Of a stretch of DNA of 64,000 nt, positions 33,812 to 45,210 are shown piece by piece. The translations under genes were made by a program, and so were the position numbers. The notes beneath the pieces were generated by a model. The model made no database searches and was not told the DNA's origin. It was given only the letters and a program-made list of their open reading frames with translations. This DNA is from Branchinecta lynchi (Eukaryota; Arthropoda; Branchiopoda; Anostraca; Branchinectidae): assembly GCA_023053575.1 (NCBI GenBank), contig JAKZAP010000009.1:14241869-14305868 (forward strand). The letters run 5' to 3'. The stretch's first letter is position 1. Every line of letters begins with the position of its first letter.

Positions 33812-34167
33812 CACTGGATTGGGATACGTAACCCCAGGTTTGGATGTGGACTTGTCGCCTGCTGTTAAGATTGGCCGAAAAAGGCACAGTTGATCGAACG
33901 GCGGAAAACCACAATGGAATTTGCCCTTAACCCTTCACACCTTCAGAACAACGCTGACGGATCAATATTTCGGGCTTGGACGGCAAAAACCCTGAATAAT
34001 TTAGAAAACCCAGATTCTTAAATCGGCTCTTTTTATCCAAATTTCTGAAAAAGGGTAGGCAATGGGTTTTGCATTTTTAGCGACCGGGTTGGTGGTAAAC
34101 TGGTGTATTTGGCATCGCCAGGTGTGGAAACAAAGGAAATGTCAAACACAAAAATCTGTCAAGAATA

Positions 34168-34410
34168 ATTAGGGCAAGAACAAGATCAGGATGATATGAG
34201 AAGAAAGAAATTTGAGCTTGTGCCACATCGGTGTCTATATTGATATTCATTCCTCAGCTCAATTTTTATTTAAAACAAAATGGCAGGCGGCAGCTTGTCG
34301 GAGTCGAAGTCGGAGTCAAACACAAGCCTCTTTTGTACTGCGGTACTCCTCAACGATTTTGTAACTCAATTTTTTTTTTATTTGTATCTTTAAATTCATC
34401 GATAACGTTT
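34168..34410 (+). repeat. dispersed repeat, second copy (see 28333)
   Basis: Collinear with 28333-28555, with small insertions (GGAGTCGAAGTCGGAGTC is extra here). Confidence 0.75.
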
Positions 34411-34786
34411 AATCATACATTTTCGACTCAACGTTTTAAACCTAAACAACTTAAAAGAAAACATGTTCGTGATTCACACATTAAGATTTTTTAATTAAAT
34501 TTTTTTACTTAATCAATTCAGTTTAACCATACATTCTTACTCGATATTTCCAATCTATAAATGAATTTAATTCGCCAAATAGCTTACAGCTAAAAGAGGC
34601 ACACATTGGGTGTTGTTTTTTAGACAAGGTCCAGACCCCCCCCCCCCCCCCCCCCCAGTCATACACATATCTCTACTGCGGTTGACATGATATTTGTTAT
34701 ACTAAAAGCCCTCAGTGGAAGGGCATGGTGCAATAACACTTTGCAAACGTTGTCCACAAGCCTTTTGATACCTCAATGTTTAAGGG

Positions 34787-34963
34787 CAAGGCCGTATCCA
34801 GGAGGTGGGGGGGGGGGGGGGGGTAGGCGGTTGACCCCCCCCCCAAGGATACGAAAATACTCATTTTTATAGGATTGTCCCTCTGATCTATGTCTTTTTT
34901 GTCCTTTTTTGTGCGACCCGCAGGCAAGCCCCCCCCCGAAATAAATTCCTGGATACGGGCCTG
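34787..34963. mobile_element. family F hAT-like MITE, copy 2
   Basis: It runs from CAAGGCCGTATCCAGG to CCTGGATACGGGCCTG. The flanks GTTTAAGGG and GTTTAGGG differ by one base, consistent with an old target duplication. Confidence 0.85.
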
Positions 34964-35044
34964 GTTTAGGGCATCGGTACATTGAGGCGAAGGTTGCCGG
35001 TACAAAACCCGATTGAGGAGCATTTTTTTTCAGTTCAGTACAAC

Positions 35045-35250
35045 CAGGCCATTATCCATTACATCCAGGAATTAATTTTTTTTTTTTTTGGGGGGGAGGT
35101 GCCTGCGGGTCAGACAAAAAAGTAGAAAAAAGACATAGATCAGAGGGAAAAGCCTATAACAGTGATTATTTTTGTATGTCTTGAGGGGGGGGGGTCATCC
35201 CCCCCTCAAGACATACAAAAATCCCCCCCTGGAAACAGTCCTGATTAAAA
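35045..35250. mobile_element. family F MITE, diverged inverted copy
   Basis: It contains GACATAGATCAGAGGGAAAA and a foldback of GTATGTCTTGAGGGGGG with CCCCCCTCAAGACATAC. The ends resemble CAGGCC and GTCCTG. Confidence 0.7.
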
Positions 35251-35726
35251 CTATTATATCCAGTGTTTTTAAACATAAAGACCTTCCTAGGGTCATACAT
35301 TTGATTTTTGCCTCAATATTTTTCAATCTATCAGTTAATTTTTTTCACCAAATAGCACTGAGACCCTTGATCTAAAAGAGACACACAATGGGACTTGATT
35401 TGGAATCCCAAAACGTTAGTGACGGGATACCTGTGAAGTCGTGAAATTGCTCGTCCGTCTGTCCGTCTGTCAGTCTGCTAGCAAGATAACTCTCAAGGAG
35501 TTGAGATATTTTCTTGAAACTTGAAACTTTTCTTGAAACATTGTATCAATTGCGTCAAGTACTGGTCAAATTTGTAGATCGGCTCCGTAGCCCTATATTC
35601 AGGGTGGGGTATTAAATTAAGGGGTGAATTTTTTTTTTTAAGTTACTTTTAGGGGCAAAGCCTTTTTAGACAGTCCTTTTAGGGGCAAAGCCAAAGGCTG
35701 AATCCATGTCTGAAGTTTTCTGCCGG

Positions 35727-36087
35727 CAGAGGCGTTACTAGCCAAAATGTTTTTGGGGGGACGAGGCATTTACCGACTGGCTGGTAATTTTTACCAACTT
35801 TTTCTGCAGAAAAAACGACTGTTTTTAACAACAAAAATTACATTGTTGAAAAAAAATCCACTGATTTTCCGAAAAATCCACTGATTTTCAGAAAAAACGA
35901 CTATTTTGAAGACAAATCGAACAATTTTCAGAAAAAACGACTGTTTTCATGAAAAAAAATAAACTGTTTTGACGAAAAATCGCGTCGCTTCGCACCGACT
36001 CGGTATGTTTTACCGACTGTCCGAAGGCTTTGGGGGGTGTCCCCCCTCCCCCCCCCCCCCCCCCCCCCCCCAGTCGTGACGCCTCTG
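35727..36087. mobile_element. hAT-like MITE with intact TSD (family G), copy 4
   Basis: It runs from CAGAGGCGTTACTAGCC to AGTCGTGACGCCTCTG. The TSD TCTGCCGG is exact (35719-35726, 36088-36095). Confidence 0.93.
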
Positions 36088-36396
36088 TCTGCCGGACATG
36101 TACTTCGCCGAGACACCGGCCAACACCGTTCAACAAAACTGTGGAAAAAATCCTATAGAACTGATAGTTAATTCTGAAGTCGTATAGAGATTTGATTTGA
36201 GGGAAAGAAAGAATGCTGATCCATGTCTGTTCTTAGTGTTCTCAGCGGGTCAGTCTTTAGCCCTAATCGGGTAAAAAACAGACCTTTTACTCTTTGTTCG
36301 TTTCTAATAAATCTCTCTGTCAGGTTTTTCCTGTAGGTATAAAAGTTAATAAGACTGAACTGAATCCATTTATTTGCTTTGTTTTTTTCCTACCTA

Positions 36397-36549
36397 CACT
36401 GTAAAAAAAATCTTGCAGTATTTGGTACTGGGATTAAGCTTGTCTTTATTGAGATAAGATTGTCCCTAATTCGGATTAATTTTATCCCAATAGAGATAAG
36501 ACTAATCCCAGTAGCAAATACTGCATCCTCGGAGAAACTTTTTACAGTG
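36397..36549. mobile_element. TA-flanked MITE (family I), complete copy
   Basis: CACTGTAAAAAAAATCTTGC at the left and CTTTTTACAGTG at the right, flanked by TA on both sides. The interior is a long imperfect palindrome. Confidence 0.85.
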
Positions 36550-37152
36550 TAGCCGGACGTAAACCGGAAATTTCAGAATTTCTGATAAACTTGTTGGATC
36601 ATTAAAATTGTATTTATTTTTCGTCGAAACCTGACCATAAGCTGGGTAATCTGATGGGGACAAACATGATGTTTCAAGCGATCTGGTGAAAAAAAGAAAA
36701 ATCAAAGACCCAATTGTCTGAATGACGCAGTCCAATAAATATTCAGCTCTGGGACCCCATCGAAACCTTTGATCTTGCTTAAAAAAGCCCCCCCCCCCCA
36801 CCAGTCATAAACAAACCTTATACTAAGCTGCAGGCTGCAAGTGTTAACGATAATATATGATACTTATTACACCAAAAGCCCTCAGCGGAAGGGCAGATAA
36901 TTCAAGGACACTGTGGCCAGAGGTAATTATTTGAGGGGAACTTCACACGTACTAGATTTCGAGCTGATGAAATATATTCAAGGAAAATTCACCTTATCTC
37001 ATGGGAGGCAATCCTGGGGCTTTACCTCGGGCTTTTACTGGGCGGGCCCAGACAAGCACGAGCGGAAATCAGGGCAGTCCATATTTTTCTATTGATTTTT
37101 CAGTCCAACTCTGTCTGTTTCACGTTCTGGCAATTGAGAAGTTTGATATTCC

Positions 37153-37322
37153 CGAGGAGTTACCCACTCCCCGGCACCTGCTGTACACCCTAGCTCGGCA
37201 CCGACCAAAATCAGTGGTGCCGGCACCGGTGCCGTCCATATGTCAGGCGGTGCCGGCACCAGCTGAGCACCGCCGCACCGGGCACTTGCTGTATACTAGA
37301 ATCGAGAGTGGGCAACCCCTCG
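37153..37322. mobile_element. family L MITE with intact TSD, copy 3
   Basis: CGAGGAGTTACCCACTCC to GAGTGGGCAACCCCTCG. The TSD GATATTCC is exact (37145-37152, 37323-37330). Confidence 0.9.
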
Positions 37323-37330
37323 GATATTCC

Positions 37331-38857
37331 AAAATACTTCTGTAGAGGTATGTTTCTTTGAAGCTTAGTTATTTTCGGACAGGGGAATTTCCGGCCTAAT
37401 GAATAAGCGATCGTCTTATGCGCAGCCTTGGCATTTTCACAGTATCACAACAACAAAAAATAAAATATATATATATAAATACATAACATGAAGTACAGAA
37501 CGTTAATAGAACTCAAACAACAATAAAAAAGATAAATAAACGCATATCAAAAAAAAAAAAAAGGAGATCCGAAGACCCGAAACAACCGTTCTAGTTGTTT
37601 TGGCTGGCTAGTAGATGACTTTTCCTCAATGCAAGTCGACCAAAAGGGCACTGTTCAAAGATAACAAACGTTCAAAAAAGTATACCCATAGATAGCATAC
37701 CAAAGACTAACTTTCCTCCACCCAGGAGCTGGTATCTGAAGTTGACTCAGTCAAAGTGTCAGATTTTTGGCAGCAAAACCTGTGAACCCCGATCCAACGG
37801 CTTCAAGTTACTAGCATTTGATATGCAAGTTCAAACAAACCCAGAACCGAAAACAAATGTTAGCAAAATGCTCCCCCTCTGTTTTCTAAATTTAGCACTG
37901 GGGCCACCCCTCGCGGAAACTCAAAATTCCGATTATACTGTTGCAGCTGAAATCCAAAACAGGCCTCTCACGGCGCTGTCCCCCGGACGGAGTGAGTCCA
38001 AAAATTGTTTTCAGTACTCTTTCGGTTTTCGAAGTTTGCGGAGAATTTGAGAAAAGTGAGATTTTGAATGGAGATTTAGTAATTAACTGTTACGGATCGT
38101 CACTTTTGTGAATATTGACAAGTTCTGGGAAAGGCCGACGCCGAAAAAGCTTTTGGTTTGCCGAGAAATCAAGGAAAAGTGATTAGTGGATGCATTTCTG
38201 AGGTATATATGAGCGGTAGTTAATCGTGTGTCAATTATTCACTATTTGGTGTGCCAAAAAAAACATCGGCGAACTTTCACTTTTCAAAGTATGCAGGGCA
38301 TACTTATATGAGACATCATAGATCATTCTGGTAATAGGCTAATGAGTGGTAATTGGGTTTTCGGCATCGGTGGGGTGAATTCGTATGGGGTAGTATTTGG
38401 GAAGATGGAGAGATCTGCGATGCGCAGTTTTAGTAATTATAGGCTAAGCTCGAATTGATGGTTCGATTCTGAATCACAGCTAAATATCAATATGAAAATA
38501 ACAAGAAAGATTCGTAACATCCGAGGTAATTCCTTGGATATTATTCAGCTTTAGGCCATTTATGGTTTCAGTAGCCTAGGCTACGAATCGGTATAAGTAA
38601 TAACATAGTATAACTTTCCTATGCCATCCGCGTCCCTGGATGGCTTGGCGTCACTGTCACAAGCTGTTAACACCATTAACACAAGGCTGTACGATAACAA
38701 CAGTTAACAGGTTACCTGTTCATGTTACTTGCAAGGTTTCATGCGGAAATTTTCTGTTCCGAAGCGTTTCTTTTGATGTTGTTCATCCTTTATTAAATGT
38801 TATCAAACATCTGACGGTGTAATTTCTGGTGACCAACTATCTTGAACACAAACTTGA
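37331..38857 (+). other. gene-free stretch upstream of the BTB gene
   Basis: An A/T microsatellite at 37465-37485 and a poly-A at 37550-37561 are visible. The open frame at 37742-38050 has no recognised domain. This region could hold a 5' untranslated exon or promoter of the BTB gene, but nothing in it is distinctive enough to call. Confidence 0.4.
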
Positions 38858-38945
38858 TTGGTTGCCCACTCTCGATTTTGGTGTACACCAAGTGCCCAGT
38901 GCCGGAAGCAGCTTACACCAGTCGGCACCGTATGTAACATTTTAG
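38858..38945. mobile_element. family L fragment
   Basis: GGTTGCCCACTCTCGATTTT, TGTACACCAAGTGCCCAGTG. Left half only. Confidence 0.65.
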
Positions 38946-39124
38946 GAGATAAATAGTCCTTGAGCCTAAGTTCATTGCGAATCATATTCTACGGTGCAAA
39001 ACGTATAAGTTAGATTGCAATCAATGTATGAAGGATGAATCGGCTTTTTCGACTACCGGTTTACCAATTTGTTTCGAAATGACTAGGCCTAGAAGAAATA
39101 TCGGAAATGTTCCCGTGTAGCCTC

Positions 39125-39631
39125 CGAGGGGCTACCCACTTTCCGACACCTGTTGTACACTCTTTCCCGGCACCATTCGGCGCTGGCTGAAACCAGCCTT
39201 GCTGGCACCGAGGGATTGCTCACTCCGCGCCACCGGTGTAGCCTACACCTCGGCACCGCGACACGCGCCACTTGATGTACATCGTTTTTGGAAGTGAGCA
39301 ACCCCTCGACTGGCACCGGTGCCGGCTACAAATTAGGCGATTCCTGCTTCAAAACATGCTCATTTTAATTTAATGTTCTCACCCCACGCCAACGGTGTAG
39401 CCTACACCTCGGCACCGCGACACGCGCCACTTGATGTACATCGTTCTTGGAAGTGAGCAACCCCTCGGCTGGCACCGGTGCCGGCTATAGATTAGGCGAT
39501 TACTGCTTCAAAACATGCTCAGTTCTCACGTGGTACCGGTTCCAGCTGCTGTCAGCAAGTGCTGGCACCGAACCGGCACCGTCGCAGCGGGCACTTGCTG
39601 TACACTAAGATCAAGAGTGGGAAACCCCTCG
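39125..39631. mobile_element. family L element with internal duplication
   Basis: The ends are CGAGGGGCTACCCACTTTCC and GAGTGGGAAACCCCTCG. The flanks GTAGCCTC and GTAGCCGT match at 6 of 8. Inside, a ~160-bp segment starting TAGCCTACACCTCGGCACCG is present twice (39237 and 39397). Confidence 0.75.
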
Positions 39632-39788
39632 GTAGCCGTGAACCGCAGGGTGACTATTCAAAGACGGCCTCAAAAACGCTGTTTCTGCTTGAACCCAAAT
39701 CCGACCAAATCTGATCCGTGTTTCTTGATACAAGTAGTTTAATCTTTTTTTCACAGTAAATTGGCATGAGTAATGGCATACCTGTACA

Positions 39789-39965
39789 CAGGCCCGTATC
39801 CAGGAATTTATTTCGGGGGGGGGGGGGGTTGCCTGCTGGTCGGGTAAAAAAGTACAAAAAACACATAGATCAGAGGTAAAAGCCTATACAAATCATTAAT
39901 TTTTTATATTTCGGGGGGGGGGGGGGTCATCCCCCTACCCCCCCCCCCCCCTGTATACGGCCTTG
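39789..39965. mobile_element. family F hAT-like MITE with intact TSD, copy 3
   Basis: CAGGCCCGTATCCAGG to CTGTATACGGCCTTG. The TSD CCTGTACA is exact (39781-39788, 39966-39973). Confidence 0.92.
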
Positions 39966-40455
39966 CCTGTACATTCATTAGTTGCTATGTAGGATTTCAA
40001 GCATGTAACATCCTTCTCAGACATAGCAACAGGTTTCCGCTCGGGTTTCCGAGCCAGAACAGAAATACAAATTAAAGGAGACGCCCAGAACATTCAAAAA
40101 AATTACCTTTATTACATATTGGTATTCAACACTCTGATACGAAAGTAAATATATCATTCGTTATGCGTATGGAAGGAGTTTAAGAGTCTCGACGTTGCCG
40201 AGCTGCATCCATGTAGTTAGAAAAGGGGTTAACGAGTAGCAACCTAAAGGAAGTGGACGTCTGTACAGCTTTGTCATTGTTATCATACTTTTTACAAGGT
40301 TAAGTTTCAGATATCAGGAAATGCAGAGGGGAGTTATTTTTAAACAGAAACAGCATATTTTGAAACTTGAGACGTATAGTAGAACCTTATTTTCTTACCT
40401 GTTCGGTATCCCGAGAAAAATTCCTGTTATTAAATAAATTCCCTTATTCCTGCAG

Positions 40456-40634
40456 ATTCTTGTCATCGAAGTGCCCAGACAATCAAGATGACAGACATCA
40501 TCCAACAGCAGTTCTGTCTTAAATGGAACAGTCACCAGCTAAACTTTATCAAAGCTTTTTCGAAGTTACTAACATCAGAGCACTTCACTGATGTTATCCT
40601 AGCGGCAGAAGGGCGAAGTATAAAAGCTCACAGG
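40456..40634 (+). CDS. BTB/POZ (tramtrack-type) protein, first coding exon
   Basis: An acceptor (TATTCCTGCAG, 40445-40455) precedes 32 bases of 5' UTR and an ATG at 40488, so there is an intron in the 5' UTR. Forty-nine codons are read to a GTAAGA donor at 40635, in phase 0. The peptide has the arthropod BTB signature: FCLKWNSHQ near the N terminus, FTDVILAAEG and IKAHR at the splice point. BTB domains dimerise transcription factors and recruit co-repressors. In this family they sit at the N terminus of nuclear proteins whose C terminus carries C2H2 zinc fingers or other DNA-binding domains. The start is the usual position for the family. Which paralogue it is cannot be decided from the BTB part alone. 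Confidence 0.95.
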
Positions 40635-40667
40635 GTAAGAAATATTAATACTCTTGATAGATGATGA

Positions 40668-40835
40668 AAAATCGCCGTGTATCTAGCGGAAGAATCGGAA
40701 GCGTCACCAGAGCTGAACCCAACGAACACCGTTTATTGGTTGACACAAGATTCAGTCGTCGTTCGGGCGACGTTTTTCGTTCTTCCCGAGGTTTACTTGC
40801 GTGTTTTGGACTTGGTCAATAGAATATTACCCTGC
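40668..40835 (+). repeat. dispersed repeat (family P), copy 3
   Basis: Just after the first BTB donor. GAAGCGTCACCAGAGCTGA and CGTTTATTGGTTGACAC match 17.6 kb. Confidence 0.65.
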
Positions 40836-41080
40836 TCTTATTACCTCTATGTTAAGTCAGACAGCGAACGCTTTGGAGAGATGATCAGGATCCACCGCCG
40901 GATTTTCGTCACTTTCGTGGGTTGTAAGAATCTCAACTTTTCCGTATGGAATTGATGATCGTTCCGAAAATTCTGGCTCGAATTCTGGTCTGTGAGCACC
41001 CGGTCCTGATTGTCTGTCCAACATGATTTTTACTCCATTTGTTTCCTGTGTTTCACCGAGTCGGCGTGAGTTATAGGAGA

Positions 41081-41128
41081 ACAAGACCAAAGGTTTCGAT
41101 GGGATCCCCAAGTCGAATATTTATTGAA
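41081..41128 (-). mobile_element. family E 3'-end fragment
   Basis: ACAAGACCAAAGGTTTCGAT followed by GGGATCCCCAA is the inverse of the family E 3' terminus; nothing else of E is present. Confidence 0.6.
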
Positions 41129-41264
41129 CTTACTCGAATGAAAGAAAGATTTGTTAAAAAAAATCGAATCTTCGATGCGCAGAGGCGACCCGAGTCGGCA
41201 ATGTATATGTCGGTAGTCACCAGCTTCCCTAGTCATATTACTTATCGTGAATCAACCACTTGTA

Positions 41265-41625
41265 TTACCTATAATACTAATGCAACCTACTTCCATAATT
41301 GCTCCATATATCTGTAAACCCGAGGTTTCGTACAGTACATTTTACTCCTCTAACATAACCAGGCTGATTTTTTCACTTGCCGTGTTTTGCTACCTTCGAT
41401 GTGTATCATGCTGTCGTCGGTTCTCTGCGAGAAGTTTTTCCATCAGAAAACCGGTCATGTAAATTGTTTCCCTGTTTTCCCTTTAAGTCAACGGGTCACG
41501 GAAAAGGCTTAAAAACAGCAAAAATTGTGGATTATTTGTTGAAAGCACAGCCTAGTTTTTAAATATTCAAATATTTTAAAATACTGTAAGTTTAATAGTA
41601 AACAGTGCGAGGGGTCCTTTAACCA
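41265..41625 (+). mobile_element. TTAA-type MITE (family B), copy 2
   Basis: The interior is as at 13.4 and 59.0 kb. It ends GCGAGGGGTCCTTTAA. The left terminus is slightly truncated (starts at ATTACCTATAATACTAATGC). Confidence 0.75.
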
Positions 41626-41785
41626 GATCATTGGGTAATTCCTTTCTGTCTTTGCTTTCAGGTCCATGCCAGGCTACTCGACCGGAATAATGCTTGTTTT
41701 TTACCCCTATTTCCAAACTATAACCGATTTCGGACATATCTTTTACTTAAACAAATCTCAGTTTTTTTTAATTATTCCTTGAGCC

Positions 41786-41955
41786 CAAGCCGACTTTGAA
41801 ACATTTGTTCAAATAATGCATAAAACGGATCAGCTACGATGCTTTAGCAGCGATATTTCGGCCCTTCTTACGAGGACCCTTGTCAAGAAGGGCCGAAATA
41901 ATCGCTGTTAAAGCATCGTAGCTGAAACATCCGTTTCATGCCTTATTTGAATATG
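41786..41955. mobile_element. foldback element (family D)
   Basis: AGCCCAAGCCGACTTTGAAA, then TTTCGGCCCTTCTTACGAGG, then the inverse CCTTGTCAAGAAGGGCCGAA. It ends ATGCCTTATTTGAATA. Confidence 0.75.
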
Positions 41956-42889
41956 TCCAGTTTTTGTGTGTTACCGGCAGGAGGACACGGAGACAAAAAA
42001 AGGAGACGTCAACCCCCGTGGGGTGGTCCTTTTTGAGCCCCAGAACGCATTTGAAAAGGTTGGTACTACCTCGCAAAATTGCCAGAATCCAATTGCAATG
42101 GGGTGGTCTACTGCGGAAAATACCTAAGAACCAATTGAAATTGGGTGGTCTACCTCGGAAAATCCAGTTTTTTTTCCGAAAAGGACCCAAAAAGGTATAT
42201 TTTCACTGAAAAATACCAAATTATTCCTAATTTTTATTTAAAATGACCCAGAAAAGCCGAAAAATCCACATTTATTTGAAAAACGCTTGACAAGGACCTT
42301 GTCAAGAATATTATGCCGGACTGCCCTATTCCGGACTGGATCCGGCAACTGTGGAATCGAACAGAGGGATAGGGATAGGACTTGACATCAAGGTCAAACA
42401 GAAGCTCTATGGTTGTACCAAGATAAGGGCCATGGAAAGAGGCTAAAAACTGCTGAAGCTGTGTCTATAAGCGTAGGTTAGTTGTAAGTGGTCTACTACT
42501 GAGCAGAAACAGTGTGCAATGCGAAGTGTCCTTGAAGATAATATTCAGCAACGAGCCGTCACAACCCGTCAAATTGCAGGCCCTTCGTACAATCTTGCCC
42601 CCCCCCCTCCCCCCGCTTGTTTGAGTTAACCTGACTGAAGCGGCGAAATATTTATTTTCCTATTATGACACAGTTTTTTCCCCCATATTTTGTTTCCTCC
42701 CCTGTTGTTTGACGGAACCCTTTTCCCGAAATCTGTGTGGCGCAATCATTGTTTCTGCGATGAATGAGAATTTTGTTGACAAGCAAAAATTGGCGGCGGC
42801 GATTCGTCTGAATGCGATCCAAGATTTTTGGATTAGTATTTGCAAGGAAATTTTGTTTTTCATTTGCGCAGTTACAGCATATGAAAACC

Positions 42890-43060
42890 CAGGGGTTGCT
42901 CACCCCCAAATTGGCTGCACAGAAGCTGCCCGGTGCCAACTGAGGCTTGTACAGTGGTGCGCAAAAAGAGAGTAACCCAGATTTAACGGTGCAAAACGGA
43001 TGTGTTAGCTGCATTTATTAGAGCTATTTCGGCCCTTCTTGGCAAGGGTCCTCGTCAGGT
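42890..43060. repeat. family L and family D fragments
   Basis: GGGGTTGCTCACCCCCAAAT with AGAAGCTGCCCGGTGCC resembles family L. CGGCCCTTCTTGGCAAGGGT with CCTCGTCAGG at 43029-43058 is a family D half. Confidence 0.5.
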
Positions 43061-43498
43061 TCAAGGTGCTGAAACTGTTAAATGAAACTTGTGGCAAAAC
43101 AACGGAAGATTCTAGCTTCGAGTATCTACTTTTTGTGAATTTCTTCTTGAAAAGTAGAAACTTTTCAAGTTTCTGGGGCTCAATAGAGAGTATTTCGGGG
43201 AAAACGTTTTTTTTTTGTGGTGCATTGATCCTAAGTGGTACACAAGACTGTGTGGTGGTTTTGGTTAGGAGTTGAGAAGTTGGTTTCCAGGGTGAAAACG
43301 GGAAGTCGGGGACGAAACAACGACAGCAGCGGTCGTTCTGTCGGGGATTACTAATGTTGTTGTTGTCCGATGGAATCTGGTATTCCTCTGACGTTCAAAA
43401 CGCAAAAATTCCAAGTCTGAAACGCCACCTGTAGGACGCGCCCTACCGTTAGATCGAGAACACTTCACTGTAGGAAGTTAACACAGATAAGACAACTA

Positions 43499-43627
43499 CA
43501 CTGTAAAAAGTCTCTTTGAATAAGGATGCAGTATTTGCTGCTGGGATTAATCTTATCTCTATTGGGATAAAATTAATCCGAATTAGGGGTAATCTTATCT
43601 TAATAAAGACAGATTTTTTTTACAGTG
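43499..43627. mobile_element. TA-flanked MITE (family I), short copy
   Basis: CACTGTAAAAAGTCTC to TTTTTTACAGTG, flanked by TA. The interior contains GCAGTATTTGCTGCTGGGAT. Confidence 0.82.
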
Positions 43628-43955
43628 TATGCGGGGTTTCCAACAAATAACACTTAGGATGTTAGCTGGTATGGTTTTCGAACGTAACCCACTAAAACGA
43701 TGTGCGTCAGCCGAACACCGCCGAAATTTCTTCGCTGAAAACCTGTTGACTTTTTTTGTTCGTCATCATCATATCGTATAAGTGAGCAGACGCCTTTCGG
43801 CGTTTTTCGGCTCTTCCTGGCAGTGCTTGTTAGGCTATGAATACAGTTAAAACGTTTGCTAAACTATAACAGATAAATTCCCAAATGTTATCTGTTGAAA
43901 CTGCGCATCCTTGTGTTATAAATATTCTTTGAGCCCAAGCTGACTTTGAAACATT

Positions 43956-44241
43956 TATTCAAACAATGTTTACAACGGATACGTCAGCTATGATTTTTCA
44001 TCAGCGATATTTCGGCCCTTCTTGGCAAGGGTCCTCGTCAGGCTGTCAATCTTCTTGTTCAACTTCGGGGAAGGAAACAGGGGAAGGAAACAAACTTGTA
44101 ATCTTTTGAAACAGGTTTGTTTCCTTCCCCGAAGTTGAACAAGAAGATTGACAGCCTGACGAGGACCCTTGCCAAGAAGGGCCGAAATATCGCTGATGAA
44201 AAATCATAGCTGACGTATCCGTTGTAAACATTGTTTGAATA
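43956..44241. mobile_element. foldback element with perfect 124-bp arms (family D)
   Basis: 43956-44079 and 44118-44241 are exact reverse complements, separated by 38 bases. The arms contain ACAACGGATACGTCAGCTAT, CGGCCCTTCTTGGCAAGGGT and ACTTCGGGGAAGGAAACA. The loop holds a second GGGGAAGGAAACAAAC that can pair alternatively. Confidence 0.9.
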
Positions 44242-44802
44242 CTTGTGTTATGTAAAACAAAAATTCCCACAAGTTCGTTTTCCAACTTGAGCGGTTTTGA
44301 GCCCGAAGACTACCCTTGCCAAGAAGAGCCGAAATATAGCTCCAATAAAATTCAGCTGACGTACCCGTTTTGCATTATCAAACTTGTGTTATCTGTTATG
44401 AAACTTCTCACAGTGTACGAAATGCGCTGCAGGCGAAATATTGTGGAGAACAGGGTCATCCCAAATGAAAATAAGGACTAATAGAGATATAATATATACG
44501 TCTGTCTGAGACCGCAAACAATATTTTGCCTGAAGTTGTGTAATACGGGGGGGGGGGGTGAAGGAAGGAACATAGCACACTCTCGGAAGCTTAATAACAG
44601 ATGACACTAAGATGCGGACGCAGTTATAATAGACAACACGTTATGCATAATAAGCATTGCCGAAGAGCCGAAAAATTCCGAAAAAGCATCTGCCGACTTT
44701 TTTGTTTATCATCATGATATCGGAAAATTCAGCTGATGCTGTTTTTCCCGGCAATGCTTGTTATGCATAACATTTCATGCATAACGTTTAAAATCACAAC
44801 AG

Positions 44803-45210
44803 GTTACATCCAAAGTGTTGTCTGTTGGAACTGCGCACCCTTGTGTTATCTAAAGAAATAGAAAACGGTGATTTTCGGGTTATTTTCTTGATCAGTTAGT
44901 TATCCCTCTAAGATGGATTACTTTTGAGAGGGATTTGAGGACGGTTTGCCGGAAGTACATCCGAAGTGTTGTCTGTTGGAACTGCGCACCCTTGTGTTAT
45001 CTAAAGAAATAGAAAACGGTGATTTTCGGGTTATTTTCTTGATCAATTATCCCTCTAAGAGGGATAACTTTTGAGAGGGATTTGAGGACGGTTTGCCGGA
45101 AGTGCAACCGAAATATCCGAATTTATATTTATCCCTCGCACATCATCTTAGAGGGATTACTAGCTGATCCAGAAAAAAACCGAAAATCACGGTTTTCTAT
45201 TTCTTTCGTA
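44803..45210 (+). repeat. direct duplication (~141 bp) with inverted end
   Basis: AAGTGTTGTCTGTTGGAACT occurs at 44814 and 44955, followed both times by GAAAACGGTGATTTTCGGGT and TTTGAGAGGGATTTGAGGAC. An inverted match (CCGAAAATCACGGTTTTC) is at 45180-45197. Confidence 0.8.

Larger units (their letters stand above)
35399..36778 (+). mobile_element. family E element, copy 4, carrying two insertions
   Basis: It starts GGAATCCCAAAACGTTAGTG and ends GGGACCCCATCG with CTTTGATCTTG. It was hit by a family G hAT element (35727-36087) and a TA-type MITE (36397-36549). Sequence either side (TCTGCCGG / ACATGTACTTCGCC; TACC / AGCCGGACG) reads on as family E units. Confidence 0.82.

Noticed and set aside
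34712..35023. Proline- or glycine-rich frames around poly-C/G runs (also near 27.8, 36.0, 39.8 and 58.7 kb)
   Set aside because: They only read through homopolymer runs of family F and G MITEs.
37742..38050. 102-residue + frame upstream of the BTB gene
   Set aside because: No recognisable domain, no flanking splice or start context; length is within chance for this DNA.
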